Positions 26,548 through 35,606 of a stretch of DNA of 43,049 bases are shown one piece after another. The stretch's first letter is position 1; every line of letters begins with the position of its first letter. Origin of the DNA: an uncultured bacterium (GTDB lineage: Bacteria; Verrucomicrobiota; Verrucomicrobiia; Verrucomicrobiales; V1-33); the NCBI GenBank assembly GCA_903936775.1, contig CAIZWU010000006.1, forward strand, positions 1 through 43,049. Reading direction: 5' to 3'. Under the pieces are notes generated by a model. That model saw only the letters and a program-made list of their open reading frames with translations. It did not search any database and was not told the DNA's origin. The position numbers and the translations under genes were made by a program.

Positions 26548-28716
26548 ATGGCTGATCCCCGTAACAGTCCCAACCGCCAATATCCGCTGGAGCGTACCCG
26601 AAATATCGGGATCTCAGCGCACATTGACGCGGGGAAGACCACGTTGACGGAGCGGATCCTGTTCTACACCGGCATGATTCACCGCATCGGTGAAGTGCAC
26701 GATGGAGCAGCCACGACCGACTGGATGGAGCAGGAAAAAGAGCGCGGCATTACGATTACTTCCGCTGCGGTGACCACCAAGTGGAAGCAGCTCCCGAATC
26801 CCGGTGTCTTCAAAATGTTTGAAGGTGAGGAGATGCGGGTGAATATTATCGACACCCCCGGGCACGTGGATTTCACAGCCGAGGTGGAACGCTCCCTCCG
26901 AGTGCTCGATGGTGTGATTCTGGTATACTGCGGCGTCGCCGGTGTCCAGCCCCAGTCCGAGACGGTCTGGCGCCAAGCCACTAAATACAATGTCCCCCGG
27001 ATGGCCTTCGTCAATAAGATGGACCGCACCGGTGCCGACTTTAACAAGGCCGTCAGCGAACTCCGCTCCAAACTGGGAGCCAATGCCCACCCGATCCTGA
27101 TCCCGATCGGAGCCGAAGACCAACTCAAGGGCGTGATCGACGTCATCGGCAAACAATCCATCATGTATTCGGATGCTGAGAAACTCGGCTCCACCTACGA
27201 ATACGGCCCTCTGACGGAGGAGCAAAAAATGATCGCCGATGCGGCCTACGACGATCTCACCGCTGCGCTCTGCGATGTAGATGAACAACTCGGCATGATG
27301 TTCCTCGAGGAAATGCCGATCACAGTAAAAGACGTTAAAAGCGCTCTCCGCCGCGCTGTCATCGCCAACCAGATCGTTCCGGTAGCTGGTGGGTCCGCTT
27401 TCAAAAACAAGGGCGTGCAGGCTCTCCTCGATGCGGTGGTTGATTATCTTCCCAACCCTCTCGACATTCAGCCGCAGATCGGTCACGACGCGGATGATCT
27501 CGACAAGAAGATCGAAGTTTCCCCTGACGATAACGGCAAGTTTGTCAGCCTCGGTTTCAAATTGTGGTCCGACAAGTTCGTCGGCAAATTGGTTTTCTTC
27601 AGGGTCTACCGCGGCAAGGTTTCCAAAGGTGACCAGATTTACAACCCCCGGACCCGCAAGAGGGAACGCGTGGGCCGCCTGATCCAGATTCAGGCCAATC
27701 AGCACACGGACATCGAAACATGTTACTCCGGTGACATCGCCGCCATCGTCGGTCTCAAGGAACTCAGGACCGGTGACACTCTTTGCGACGAGAGTGCCGA
27801 AATCCTTCTCGAGCCTCCGACCTTCCCGGATCCCGTGATCTCGATGTCGATCGAACCGCGGACCAAGGCGGACCAGGAAAAGATGGCCGTCGCCCTCCAG
27901 CGCCTCTCCGATGAGGATCCTACCTTTGTCGTCCGCACGGACGAAGAAACCGGCCAGACTATCATCGCCGGCATGGGTGAACTGCACCTGGAGATTATAC
28001 GCGACCGCATGCTCCGCGAATTCAAGGTGGAAGTGGATTCCGGCAAACCCCAGATCGCCTATCGCGAATGCACCACGGTCGCCGCTGATGGTGAAGGTAA
28101 ACTGGTCAAGCAGTCCGGTGGCCGCGGCCAATACGGCCATGTGGTTCTCAAAATGTATCCTTCCGAACGCGGCAAGGGCATTACCACCGAAAACAAAATC
28201 GTCGGAGGTTCCATCCCCAAGGAATACATAAAGCCTTCCATGGACGGCATCATTGAAGCCACCACCAACGGCATTATCGCCGGCTACCCGGTGGTTGATC
28301 TGCACATCGAATTGATCGATGGTTCCTTCCACGACGTGGACTCCAACGAAAACGCCTTCAAGATGGCGGCTATCTTCGCCATGAAGGACGCCTTCAAGAA
28401 AGCGAAGTGCCAACTTCTCGAGCCGATCATGGGAGTCGAGTGCACCACGCCTGACGAATATCAGGGCGACATCATGGGTGACTTGAGCCGCCGCCGCGGA
28501 CGCATCAACAGCATGGAAAGCCGTCAAAACGCCTCCATCGTGAATGCCGAAGTCCCTCTTTCGGAAATGTTCGGTTATTCGACCGCCATCCGTACCCTCT
28601 CTTCTGGTCGTGCTTCCTACAGCATGCAGCCCAGCCACTTCGAACCAGTGCCCAACAACATCGTCGAACTGGTCGTTGAAGCCCGAGGGGGCGGCAACCG
28701 TCGCGGTGGCCAGTAA
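26548..28716 (+). CDS. fusA: Elongation factor G (str-operon copy)
   Basis: A 722-residue GTPase that drives tRNA-mRNA translocation. Motifs: A24-T31 (AHIDAGKT), D102-H106 (DTPGH), the NKMD box in 'FVNKMDRTGADF', and a full set of domains II-V ending in 'GDIMGDLSRRRGRINSME'. Between W79 and the DTPGH box there is an insertion (about residues 80-97, 'KQLPNPGVFKMFEGEEMR') several residues longer than in E. coli EF-G, close to the switch regions. The C-terminus carries a short RGG-like tail (RGGGNRRGGQ). Position between rpsG and rpsJ marks it as the housekeeping copy; the second EF-G gene is 1.9 kb upstream on the other strand. tuf does not follow, unlike the classical str operon. Confidence 0.98.
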   Translation: MADPRNSPNRQYPLERTRNIGISAHIDAGKTTLTERILFYTGMIHRIGEVHDGAATTDWMEQEKERGITITSAAVTTKWKQLPNPGVFKMFEGEEMRVNIIDTPGHVDFTAEVERSLRVLDGVILVYCGVAGVQPQSETVWRQATKYNVPRMAFVNKMDRTGADFNKAVSELRSKLGANAHPILIPIGAEDQLKGVIDVIGKQSIMYSDAEKLGSTYEYGPLTEEQKMIADAAYDDLTAALCDVDEQLGMMFLEEMPITVKDVKSALRRAVIANQIVPVAGGSAFKNKGVQALLDAVVDYLPNPLDIQPQIGHDADDLDKKIEVSPDDNGKFVSLGFKLWSDKFVGKLVFFRVYRGKVSKGDQIYNPRTRKRERVGRLIQIQANQHTDIETCYSGDIAAIVGLKELRTGDTLCDESAEILLEPPTFPDPVISMSIEPRTKADQEKMAVALQRLSDEDPTFVVRTDEETGQTIIAGMGELHLEIIRDRMLREFKVEVDSGKPQIAYRECTTVAADGEGKLVKQSGGRGQYGHVVLKMYPSERGKGITTENKIVGGSIPKEYIKPSMDGIIEATTNGIIAGYPVVDLHIELIDGSFHDVDSNENAFKMAAIFAMKDAFKKAKCQLLEPIMGVECTTPDEYQGDIMGDLSRRRGRINSMESRQNASIVNAEVPLSEMFGYSTAIRTLSSGRASYSMQPSHFEPVPNNIVELVVEARGGGNRRGGQ

Positions 28717-28743
28717 TCCTTTAGTTCTTTTATCTCCATTCCC

Positions 28744-29052
28744 ATGCAAAACCAGCGCATCCGCATCCGCCTCCGGGCCTATGATTTCCGCACTCTCGAT
28801 CGCAGCGTGACCGAGATCGTGGACACCGCCAAACGCACCGGAGCCCGCGTCGCCGGCCCCGTGCCTCTCCCGACCCGGATCGAAAAGTTCTCCGTGAACC
28901 GTTCCGTCCACGTTGACAAGAAGTCCGCCGAACAGTTCGAAATCCGCACTCACAAGCGGCTTCTCGACATCGTCGATCCCACCGCCCGCACCGTGGATGA
29001 GCTGAAGAAGCTCAATCTCCCCGCCGGTGTTGATATTTCCATCAAGATTTAA
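28744..29052 (+). CDS. rpsJ: 30S ribosomal protein S10
   Basis: A 102-residue protein of the 30S head, also known as NusE in transcription antitermination. Motifs '[18 protein letters not shown]' and '[24 protein letters not shown]' are diagnostic, with the expected Asp/Gly-rich C-terminus ('[13 protein letters not shown]'). It begins 27 bp after fusA, so the S10 cluster continues the str operon without a visible break or promoter. The leader (TTTAGTTCTTTTATCTCC) has no Shine-Dalgarno motif. Confidence 0.98.
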   Translation: MQNQRIRIRLRAYDFRTLDRSVTEIVDTAKRTGARVAGPVPLPTRIEKFSVNRSVHVDKKSAEQFEIRTHKRLLDIVDPTARTVDELKKLNLPAGVDISIKI

Positions 29053-29094
29053 ACCCGACACGTTTCCCGCGCTGTCACCAACTGAGCAATTCAT

Positions 29095-29742
29095 ATGAGC
29101 CTCGGACTTTTAGGCAAAAAATTGGGCATGACCCACATCTACGACGACAAAGGCAAAGCCGTCGCCGTGACCGTCGTTGACGTAAGTCAGAACGAAGTCA
29201 CCCAAGTCAAGAACACCGAAACAGACGGTTATTCCGCCGTCCAGATCGGGTTCATTGACAAGCGGGAGAGCCGTTCCACCAAACCAGAAATCGGTCACTT
29301 CAAAAAGGCAGGTTCCGCCCCGAAATATCACGCTCGTGAATTCCGTGTCGAAGCCGGTTCCGCTCCAGAAGTCGGCACCAAGTTGGACACTACCCACTTC
29401 GCCACCGGTCAATGGGTTGATGTGATCGGTACCACGAAGGGCAAGGGCTTCGCCGGCGTCGTCAAGCGCTACCACTTCGGTGGTCTCCGGATGACCCACG
29501 GTTCCATGATGCACCGCCGGACGGGCGCCATCGGTTGCCGCCTCACTCCCGGCCGCGTCTGGAAAAACCAAAAAATGCCCGGCCACATGGGCGTCGACCG
29601 CCGCACCACGCAGAATCTGCAAATCGTGGGCAGCCGCCCCGAGGACAATATCATTTTCATCTCCGGCAGCATTCCCGGTGCCAAGGAAAGCCTTGTCATC
29701 ATCCGCCCCGCCAAAAAGCGCCCCGCTCCCGAGGCCAAGTAA
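29095..29742 (+). CDS. rplC: 50S ribosomal protein L3
   Basis: A 215-residue early-assembly 23S rRNA-binding protein near the peptidyl-transferase centre. Recognised from 'GLLGKKLGMTHIYDDKGK', 'KGKGFAGVVKRYHFGG', 'THGSMMHRRTGAIGC' and 'KMPGHMGVDRRTTQNL'. The position of the E. coli methylated glutamine (AGQMG) is histidine here, which implies that PrmB-type methylation would not occur at this site; this variant is common in bacteria. It starts 42 bp after rpsJ, with no Shine-Dalgarno sequence. Confidence 0.98.
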   Translation: MSLGLLGKKLGMTHIYDDKGKAVAVTVVDVSQNEVTQVKNTETDGYSAVQIGFIDKRESRSTKPEIGHFKKAGSAPKYHAREFRVEAGSAPEVGTKLDTTHFATGQWVDVIGTTKGKGFAGVVKRYHFGGLRMTHGSMMHRRTGAIGCRLTPGRVWKNQKMPGHMGVDRRTTQNLQIVGSRPEDNIIFISGSIPGAKESLVIIRPAKKRPAPEAK

Positions 29743-29773
29743 CCCCATTTGATCCAAGGAAAGGACTATCTTT

Positions 29774-30385
29774 ATGGCATCTTCAGTGCTCACTCTCGAA
29801 TCCGCAAAGGCCGCTAACATCAGCGTGGTCGAAAACGGACGCTACACGCAAACGGTTCATGACGTTGTCGTCGCTATGCGGGCCAACCGCCGCAGCGGCA
29901 CCGCCTGCACCAAGACCCGCGGCGAAGTCCGTGGTTCGAACAAAAAGCTCTACCGCCAAAAAGGCACCGGTAACGCCCGCGCCGGTGAACGCCGCTCCCC
30001 GACCCGCGTCGGTGGTGGTGTCGCCCACGGACCAAAGCCCCGTGATTACTCCAAGAAGGTCTCCAAGAAGGACAAGAAAATTGCCTTCAAGAAAGCCCTC
30101 TCCGAGCGCATCAAGATGCAGGACGTCCTGACCATACCCGGCTTCTCTGTCGCCGATGGCAAAACCAAATCCTTCGCCGCGTTGCTAAACAGTATCGTGG
30201 TCTCCCCAAAAGTCATCGTGATTGCCGCAGCCTTCGATGAGCAAACCTACCTCGCCGGTCGCAACTACGCCGGGGCCCTCCTCATGACCGCCAACGAGGT
30301 CAATACTGAGCATCTCCTCAACTACCGCAAGATCATCGTCACCGCCGACGCCCTCGAAACCCTCTCCCGGAGGACCGCCCTATGA
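29774..30385 (+). CDS. rplD: 50S ribosomal protein L4
   Basis: A 203-residue protein with the extended loop that lines the exit tunnel: '[30 protein letters not shown]' is split here as loop core and arm (about residues 55-90). The C-terminal globular part has '[13 protein letters not shown]'. In gammaproteobacteria L4 represses the S10 operon; no such leader is seen. It is one of only two genes in the cluster with a clear Shine-Dalgarno sequence (AAGGAAAGGA, 29756-29765, 8 bp before ATG). Its stop overlaps the rplW start (ATGA), indicating translational coupling. Confidence 0.98.
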   Translation: MASSVLTLESAKAANISVVENGRYTQTVHDVVVAMRANRRSGTACTKTRGEVRGSNKKLYRQKGTGNARAGERRSPTRVGGGVAHGPKPRDYSKKVSKKDKKIAFKKALSERIKMQDVLTIPGFSVADGKTKSFAALLNSIVVSPKVIVIAAAFDEQTYLAGRNYAGALLMTANEVNTEHLLNYRKIIVTADALETLSRRTAL

Positions 30386-30663
30386 AAGACGTCTATCAAG
30401 TCATCAGAAACATCCGCCTCAGTGAAAAGGCCACCGTCCTCGGCGAACTGAACAACGAATACGTGTTCGAAGTCGATCCGAAGGCCAACAAATTGGATAT
30501 CAAACTCGCCGTCACCACCATTTTCGGCAAGAAAGTAACCCAAGTCCGTACCTGCAACTACGCCGGCAAAGCCCGTCGTCGTGGAGCCCAAAAAGGCCGC
30601 ACCAATCACTGGAAGAAAGCCATCGTCCGTCTGGCCGAAGGTGAAAAGATCGATCTGGTCTAA
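30382..30663 (+). CDS. rplW: 50S ribosomal protein L23
   Basis: A 93-residue protein at the tunnel exit, docking site for trigger factor and SRP. Typical segments are 'VIRNIRLSEKATVLGELNNEYVF', present in short form at the N-terminus, and 'KLDIKLAVTTIFGKKVTQVRT', followed by the basic 'GKARRRGAQKGRTNHWKKAIV' end. Its ATG overlaps the rplD stop by 4 bp, and a strong GGAGGA (30369-30374) sits 7 bp upstream inside rplD, so it is coupled to L4 translation. Confidence 0.97.
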   Translation: MKDVYQVIRNIRLSEKATVLGELNNEYVFEVDPKANKLDIKLAVTTIFGKKVTQVRTCNYAGKARRRGAQKGRTNHWKKAIVRLAEGEKIDLV

Positions 30664-30713
30664 TCCATCCGGTTTCCCCTCACTAATTTCCACTGCCAAC
30701 CTGATCCAATATC

Positions 30714-31559
30714 ATGGCACTCAAGACCTTCCGCCCCTATACACCCACAAACCGCTACAAAGAGCATCCCGATCTTTCCGCGCTTTCCAAAAAGAAGCCC
30801 GAGAAATCTCTGCTTGATGTCAAAAAGCGCAGCGGTGGCCGCAACAATCAAGGTGTCATCACCTGCCGTCATATCGGTGGTGGCCATAAGCGCAAATACC
30901 GCATTATCGACTTCAAACGCCTCAAGCGTGACGCTCCTGCGAACGTTGAAGCCATTGAATACGATCCAGGCCGCACCGCCCGCATTGCTCTCCTGAAGTA
31001 TGAAGACGGCACCAAGGCTTACATCCTTGCCCCCAACCACCTCGTCGCCGGCATGACCGTCATCGCCGGTGAGAAAGTGGCCCCGGAAGTCGGTAACGCC
31101 CTCCCCCTCCGTTCCATCCCGCTCGGCACCGCCGTGCACAATGTGGAATTGAAACCAGGTCAAGGCGGCCGGGTGGCCCGTTCCGCCGGCCAATCGGTCA
31201 TGTTGAACAACCGTGAAGGCGACTACGCCCTCATGAAGATGCCTTCCGGCGAAATCCGTAAGATCCATCAGGAATGCTACGCCACTATCGGCACCGTCGG
31301 TAACAGCGAACACATGAACGTAGTTTCCGGCAAAGCGGGCCGCACCCGCTGGATGGGGGTCCGTCCTACCGTCCGCGGGATGACCATGAACCCGGTCGAT
31401 CACCCCAACGGTGGTGGTGAAGGACGTTCCAAGTCCGGTGGTGGCCGCCAGCACCTCCTTAGCCCATGGGGTCACGCCAAGGGTGAGAAGACCCGCAAGA
31501 AGTATCACAAGACCGACCGCTTCATCGTGCAGCGCCGCAATGCCAAGAAAGGCAAATAA
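30714..31559 (+). CDS. rplB: 50S ribosomal protein L2
   Basis: A 281-residue universal protein needed for subunit association and peptidyl transfer. Motifs: '[23 protein letters not shown]' region near residue 38-60, '[23 protein letters not shown]', 'SHEHMN'-equivalent 'GNSEHMNV', and the catalytic-histidine box '[19 protein letters not shown]' near 225-243. Length matches E. coli (273) with a slightly longer start. It follows rplW by 50 bp with an AT/C-rich leader without a Shine-Dalgarno motif. Confidence 0.98.
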   Translation: MALKTFRPYTPTNRYKEHPDLSALSKKKPEKSLLDVKKRSGGRNNQGVITCRHIGGGHKRKYRIIDFKRLKRDAPANVEAIEYDPGRTARIALLKYEDGTKAYILAPNHLVAGMTVIAGEKVAPEVGNALPLRSIPLGTAVHNVELKPGQGGRVARSAGQSVMLNNREGDYALMKMPSGEIRKIHQECYATIGTVGNSEHMNVVSGKAGRTRWMGVRPTVRGMTMNPVDHPNGGGEGRSKSGGGRQHLLSPWGHAKGEKTRKKYHKTDRFIVQRRNAKKGK

Positions 31560-31597
31560 GCCCGCCCAACCCAACTCTCTTTAAATAGTTCAATACC

Positions 31598-31876
31598 ATG
31601 GGCAGATCCCTCAAAAAAGGTCCTTTTATCAACCAGAAGTTACTGGTGAAGATCGACAAGATGAATGACAGCGGCCAAAAGCGCCCCATTAAGACATGGG
31701 CCCGCGCTTCAACCATCTCTCCCGACTTTGTTGGTCACACCTTCCTCGTACACAACGGGAAAGACTTCATCAGCGTTTTCGTCACTGAAAACATGGTCGG
31801 CCACCGTCTCGGGGAATTCTCCCCGACCCGTACTTTCAAAGGTCACGGCGCCACCACGGCCAAGGTTTCCAAATAA
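31598..31876 (+). CDS. rpsS: 30S ribosomal protein S19
   Basis: A 92-residue protein of the 30S head that contacts S13 and the A-site finger. '[16 protein letters not shown]', '[19 protein letters not shown]' and '[17 protein letters not shown]' are diagnostic. It is followed after only 15 bp not by rplV, as in almost all bacteria, but by a gene for an exported coiled-coil protein. Confidence 0.98.
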   Translation: MGRSLKKGPFINQKLLVKIDKMNDSGQKRPIKTWARASTISPDFVGHTFLVHNGKDFISVFVTENMVGHRLGEFSPTRTFKGHGATTAKVSK

Positions 31877-31891
31877 TCCTCCAGCGCCTCC

Positions 31892-32614
31892 GTGTCCTAT
31901 TCCTCTTCTGCCATTTACGCCATCTGCGGCGCCGCCTTTCTGGCGGTCTCCGTTGGTGGCGCCATGGGGCAGGCCAAAGAGGAAAGCCCTGCCGAGCCGG
32001 AGTTTGCGGTTACCAACGCTGCGGCCCCGGCGGAGAGCCTCGCCAAGGCCAATGAGGAATTGGCTACGCTCCGTGCTGAGTATGAGCGTCTGCGCCTGCA
32101 GACGGAGGCGCTCGGCCTGGCTGGCCTCAAACCTGAACTGCGGCCACTCCAGGAACGCCTCTTGGCTGCGGTATCAGACTACCGCCTCGCCGACCGCCGC
32201 GCCAAGGAGTTGACCGAACGGATGGTCAATTTGTCCGAGGCCTCCCTCGCGCTGCTCAGCGATCCTCAGGACCAGATCAGTCGAAACCGTCTCCAACAGG
32301 AGCTCGCTACCGCCAACCACTCTCTCACGGTTGCCAAAGCAGAAACGGTCGTCGCTTCGACTCCTCTTGAGTCAGCAAAAGTCATTTCTCTGAAAAACGA
32401 TCTTGGACTTGCAGTCATCAATACTGGCGCTGAAAGTGGCCTCCGCCTTGGAACCCCGATGCGGCTGGTCCGTGGGGAGAAAATTGTCGCCACCGGATTG
32501 GTGGTCGATGTGAGGAGCCGGATTGCCGGATTGCTGATGACTTCTACCACTTCTGCCGGTGCCCTCAAGGTCGGTGATTTGGCCAAACCCGAAACTATTC
32601 CAACTTTAAAGTAA
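31892..32614 (+). CDS. Exported coiled-coil protein of unknown function embedded in the S10 operon
   Basis: A 240-residue protein starting at GTG 31892, 15 bp after rpsS and 11 bp before rplV, so it is certainly part of the operon. Residues 1-27 form a signal peptide (hydrophobic 'AIYAICGAAFLAVSVGGAMG', probable cleavage near GQA-K). Residues about 48-80 and 100-165 are helical and coiled-coil prone ('AKANEELATLRAEYERLR', 'RLQQELATANHSLTVAKAE'). The last 75 residues form a small beta-rich domain ('AVINTGAESGLRLGTPMRLV', 'VATGLVVDVRSRIAGLLM') that recalls the beta domains of MreC-type periplasmic proteins. It has no basic RNA-binding character, so it is unlikely to be a ribosomal protein. An envelope role with expression tied to growth rate is the simplest reading. 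No homologue can be named. Confidence 0.8.
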   Translation: MSYSSSAIYAICGAAFLAVSVGGAMGQAKEESPAEPEFAVTNAAAPAESLAKANEELATLRAEYERLRLQTEALGLAGLKPELRPLQERLLAAVSDYRLADRRAKELTERMVNLSEASLALLSDPQDQISRNRLQQELATANHSLTVAKAETVVASTPLESAKVISLKNDLGLAVINTGAESGLRLGTPMRLVRGEKIVATGLVVDVRSRIAGLLMTSTTSAGALKVGDLAKPETIPTLK

Positions 32615-32625
32615 AACTACCAGTC

Positions 32626-33018
32626 ATGGACGTCAAAGCCATCTCCAAATATGTCCGCATCTCACCGCTCAAAGCGCGTGATGTGGCCCGCGAAATCCAA
32701 GGGTTGCCAGTCGGCCAAGCCCTCAGCCTGCTTACCTTCACCCCCAAAAAGGCTGCAGTGTTGTTCACCAAGACCCTAAAGTCCGCGGTGGCCAATGCGG
32801 AGCACAATTTCGATCTCAATCCCGACGCCCTGATTGTTAAATCCGCCGTCGCCAACCACGGTCCGGTGCACAAGCGCATGATGCCCTTGGCCAAAGGATC
32901 TTCCGCTGCCATCCGCAAACCGATGGCGCATCTTCAAATCATCGTTTCCGACGACAAACCCGTCGTCAAAACCAAAGGCCGCAAGCATGTTTCCAAAACC
33001 GCTGCCGCTGCTGAATAA
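32626..33018 (+). CDS. rplV: 50S ribosomal protein L22
   Basis: A 130-residue protein with a globular domain on the 50S surface and a hairpin in the exit tunnel. 'KYVRISPLKARDVAREIQG' and 'FTPKKAAVLFTKTLKSAVANAEHN' are diagnostic; the tunnel hairpin region reads 'HKRMMPLAKGSSAAIRKPMAH', with less arginine than E. coli. The C-terminus has an extra Lys/Ala tail. It begins 11 bp after the embedded exported-protein gene, so its translation may depend on that gene's reading. Confidence 0.97.
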   Translation: MDVKAISKYVRISPLKARDVAREIQGLPVGQALSLLTFTPKKAAVLFTKTLKSAVANAEHNFDLNPDALIVKSAVANHGPVHKRMMPLAKGSSAAIRKPMAHLQIIVSDDKPVVKTKGRKHVSKTAAAAE

Positions 33019-33048
33019 GCCGACTTAATTTTTCACTGACACGATTCT

Positions 33049-33864
33049 ATGGGACAGAAAATCAATCCGATCGGCTTCCGCCTCGCCGTCAACAAGGACT
33101 GGCGCTCCAAGTGGTATGCCCCCAAAGCCGACTTTCCCGGCTTTCTCCACAGCGACATCAAAATCCGCAGTTACCTGAAAGGTAAGCTGATGTTTGCCGC
33201 CCTTTCCCGCATCGTGATCGAGCGTGCTTGGAACAGCGTCCGTGTCACCCTCTTCACCGCCCGTCCCGGTCTTGTGATCGGCCGCAAGGGTTCCGAAATT
33301 GAACTCATGAACGCCGCCATCAGCGAAATGTGCGGAGGCAAACAAGTCAAAATCGACATCTTCGAAATCAAACAGCCGGAGATCGAAGCTCAGTTGATAG
33401 CGGAAAACGTCGCCACCCAGCTGGAACGCCGTATTTCCTTCCGTCGCGCCATGAAACGCGCCGTGCAAACCGCGATGGACTTCGGTGCTCTGGGCATCCG
33501 AATCCGAGCAGCCGGTCGTCTCGGTGGAGCCGATATCGCCCGTGCTGAATGGTATAAAGAGGGTAAAGTCCCTCTCCAAACCCTCCGTGTCCCAATTGAT
33601 TACGGTTTCGCTGAAGCCCGGACCGTTTATGGCATCATCGGCGTCAAGTGCTGGATCAACCGGCGTGTCCTCGCCGAAGGCGAAGCCCCGCCGCCCCCCC
33701 CACCCAACGCCCGTCGTGAACGTCCCCGCGGTGACCGTCCCGGTGGTGGTGGTCCTGGTGGCCGTGGCCGTGGTGGTCCTGGCGGAGGCCCTGGTGGTCC
33801 CCGTGGTGGCGGTGACCGTGGAGGCAATCGCGGCCCAGCTCCAGCCCCAGCAGCTCAATCCTGA
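33049..33864 (+). CDS. rpsC: 30S ribosomal protein S3 with Gly/Arg/Pro-rich C-terminal tail
   Basis: A 271-residue protein of the mRNA entry site. The N-terminal 'MGQKINPIGFRLAVNKDW', the KH domain ('TARPGLVIGRKGSEIELM') and the C-terminal domain ('IRIRAAGRLGGADIARAEW', 'DYGFAEARTVYGIIGVKCW') are standard and end near residue 210. About 60 further residues are low-complexity: six consecutive prolines, then 'RRERPRGDRP' and repeated GGPGG/RGG units ending in a Pro/Ala stretch. Such RGG-like tails bind nucleic acid without specificity; several phyla carry basic S3 extensions, but this composition is unusual. The tail codons are GGT-rich, consistent with repeat expansion. Confidence 0.98.
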   Translation: MGQKINPIGFRLAVNKDWRSKWYAPKADFPGFLHSDIKIRSYLKGKLMFAALSRIVIERAWNSVRVTLFTARPGLVIGRKGSEIELMNAAISEMCGGKQVKIDIFEIKQPEIEAQLIAENVATQLERRISFRRAMKRAVQTAMDFGALGIRIRAAGRLGGADIARAEWYKEGKVPLQTLRVPIDYGFAEARTVYGIIGVKCWINRRVLAEGEAPPPPPPNARRERPRGDRPGGGGPGGRGRGGPGGGPGGPRGGGDRGGNRGPAPAPAAQS

Positions 33865-33909
33865 GCCAGAACCGTCTTTCCATTTAATTCCTAACTATCT
33901 TTCATCATT

Positions 33910-34329
33910 ATGGCAATGCAGCCTAAAAGAGTAAAGCACCGCAAAACCATGCGTGGCAGCCGGTCGGGCAATGCCCAGCGCGGCACCAACGTGGATTTCG
34001 GTGAATACGGCCTCCAAACCCTCGACCGGGGATGGATCAAGAATACCCAGATCGAGGCGTGTCGTGTTGCGATCACCCGCAACTTGAAACGTAAGGGCAA
34101 AGTCTTTATCCGCATTTTCCCCCACAAGCCAGTAACCGCCCGTCCGCCTGAAACCCGGATGGGTAAGGGCAAGGGGCAGCCAGAATTCTGGGTAGCCGTA
34201 GTCCGTCCCGGCAATATGCTGTTCGAAACTGCCGGCGTGCCGGAATCTCTTGCCCGTGAGTCCTTCCGTCTCGCGGCCCAGAAGTTGGGCATCCGCTGCC
34301 GCTTCGTCCGCCGCAATGGCGCCGCTTAA
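33910..34329 (+). CDS. rplP: 50S ribosomal protein L16
   Basis: A 139-residue protein of the A-site side of the 50S subunit. '[20 protein letters not shown]', '[20 protein letters not shown]', '[20 protein letters not shown]' and '[19 protein letters not shown]' are all family hallmarks. The conserved arginine of the PETRMGKG loop, hydroxylated in E. coli, is kept. It starts 45 bp after rpsC; no Shine-Dalgarno motif is present in the pyrimidine-rich leader. Confidence 0.98.
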   Translation: MAMQPKRVKHRKTMRGSRSGNAQRGTNVDFGEYGLQTLDRGWIKNTQIEACRVAITRNLKRKGKVFIRIFPHKPVTARPPETRMGKGKGQPEFWVAVVRPGNMLFETAGVPESLARESFRLAAQKLGIRCRFVRRNGAA

Positions 34330-34350
34330 CCTCCATCCGTCTCCCGTCCC

Positions 34351-34551
34351 ATGAAAAACAGTGAAATCCGCGACCTCTCGGTCGATGAACTGACCGCCAA
34401 GCGCGGTGAACTCAAGCAGGAGGGCTTCAACCTCCGCCTGCAGCAGCGCAGTGGCCAATTGGAGAATCCCTCCCGCCTTACCTTCATCCGTAAGGATCTC
34501 GCCCGCATTGAAACCGAACTGACCGCCAAACGCGCCGCCAGCGTGGCCTGA
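34351..34551 (+). CDS. rpmC: 50S ribosomal protein L29
   Basis: A 66-residue two-helix protein at the tunnel exit next to L23. The start 'MKNSEIRDLSVDELTAKRGE' and 'LRLQQRSGQLENPSRLTFIRKDLARI' (shown here as its two halves) match the family closely in length and content. It sits 21 bp after rplP and 34 bp before rpsQ, the usual order. Confidence 0.96.
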   Translation: MKNSEIRDLSVDELTAKRGELKQEGFNLRLQQRSGQLENPSRLTFIRKDLARIETELTAKRAASVA

Positions 34552-34585
34552 GTTGGTTTCCCTTCCTACACCTTAGACTTTTCCC

Positions 34586-34864
34586 ATGTCCGAAGAAACC
34601 AACCAGCCGCAGGAAACCGAGCGTCCTACCCGCAAAACCCGTGTCGGCGTCGTCCTGTCAGACAAGATGGACAAGACCATCGTCGTCGGTGTTGTCCGTC
34701 GCGTTCCCCATCCAAAATTCCGCAAGATCGTCAAAAAAACCACCAAGCTATATGCGTCCGATGACGCCGGTGAAGCAAAAGTGGGCGATCGTGTCCGCGT
34801 CATGGAGTCCCGCCCGCTGAGCAAGCTCAAGCGCTGGCGTCTCGTCGAAGTTCTCAAGCACTAA
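34586..34864 (+). CDS. rpsQ: 30S ribosomal protein S17
   Basis: A 92-residue OB-fold protein that binds helix 11 of 16S rRNA early in assembly. Core motifs '[20 protein letters not shown]', '[19 protein letters not shown]' and '[19 protein letters not shown]' are clear. The first 18 residues are an acidic, Glu/Thr-rich extension ([16 protein letters not shown]) not found in E. coli. Confidence 0.97.
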   Translation: MSEETNQPQETERPTRKTRVGVVLSDKMDKTIVVGVVRRVPHPKFRKIVKKTTKLYASDDAGEAKVGDRVRVMESRPLSKLKRWRLVEVLKH

Positions 34865-34907
34865 ACTGCTTACTCACCAAGCCAAACCACATCCCAAACA
34901 TAAAACC

Positions 34908-35273
34908 ATGATTCAAATGGAATCCAAGGTGCAGGTGGCGGACAACACGGGAGCCCGTGTTGCGAAGATGATCGGCGTTCTCGGCAAGCGTTCGCGCACT
35001 GCCGGCATCGGCGACATCATCACCGCCCACATCCGCGAAGCAACCCCCACCGGTGCCATCAAAAAAGGCGAAGTCGTTAAAGGCGTCGTCGTCCGCACCA
35101 GCGCTCCCATCCGTCGCGACGACGGGTCGATCCTCAGGTTCGACTCCAATGCGATTGTCATCATCGACAAAGATCAAAACCCGCGTGGAACCCGTATCTT
35201 TGGTCCTGTCGCCCGTGAACTCCGCGACCGGAATTTCATGAAAATCGTTTCTCTTGCCCCCGAAGTTCTCTAG
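34908..35273 (+). CDS. rplN: 50S ribosomal protein L14
   Basis: A 121-residue protein of the subunit interface, also the target of RsfS silencing. '[20 protein letters not shown]', '[20 protein letters not shown]' and '[20 protein letters not shown]' identify it; length is standard. Its stop lies 4 bp before the rplX start. The 43 bp leader is A/C-rich and lacks a Shine-Dalgarno motif. Confidence 0.98.
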   Translation: MIQMESKVQVADNTGARVAKMIGVLGKRSRTAGIGDIITAHIREATPTGAIKKGEVVKGVVVRTSAPIRRDDGSILRFDSNAIVIIDKDQNPRGTRIFGPVARELRDRNFMKIVSLAPEVL

Positions 35274-35277
35274 ACCC

Positions 35278-35586
35278 ATGAAAACACACGTAAAGAAGGA
35301 CGACCAAGTCGTCATCATTTCCGGCGGGCACAAAGGCAAGACCGGTGTCATCCTCTCCGTCAATCCGACGAAGTTGCAGGTGATTATCAAGGGCGTGCAC
35401 ATGATCAAAAAGCACGTCAAGAAGACCCAATCATCCGAGGGTGGCATCATCGAACGCGAAGGTCCGATCCATCTTTCCAACGTACGCCTTGCCGAAGCTC
35501 CGGTTAAGGAAAAGCCCAAGGCCGTCAAGGCTGCAAAACCTGCCAAAGCTCCCGCCAAAAAGCGCGCCAAGGCAGCCACCGAATAA
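35278..35586 (+). CDS. rplX: 50S ribosomal protein L24
   Basis: A 102-residue KOW-domain assembly-initiator protein. ATG 35278 gives the canonical 'MKTHVKKDDQVVIISGGHKG'; a TTG eight codons upstream overlaps rplN and is not needed. 'VNPTKLQVIIKGVHMIKKHVK' fits the family. The C-terminal 30 residues are an Ala/Lys/Pro-rich tail (KAAKPAKAPAKKRAKAA), similar in style to other basic tails in this cluster. Confidence 0.96.
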   Translation: MKTHVKKDDQVVIISGGHKGKTGVILSVNPTKLQVIIKGVHMIKKHVKKTQSSEGGIIEREGPIHLSNVRLAEAPVKEKPKAVKAAKPAKAPAKKRAKAATE

Positions 35587-35606
35587 GCCCCTGACCCCAC
35601 ACGGAC

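Noticed and set aside
26614..29094. 826-codon frame on the minus strand
   Set aside because: Antisense to fusA and rpsJ, both certain genes; no motif of its own.
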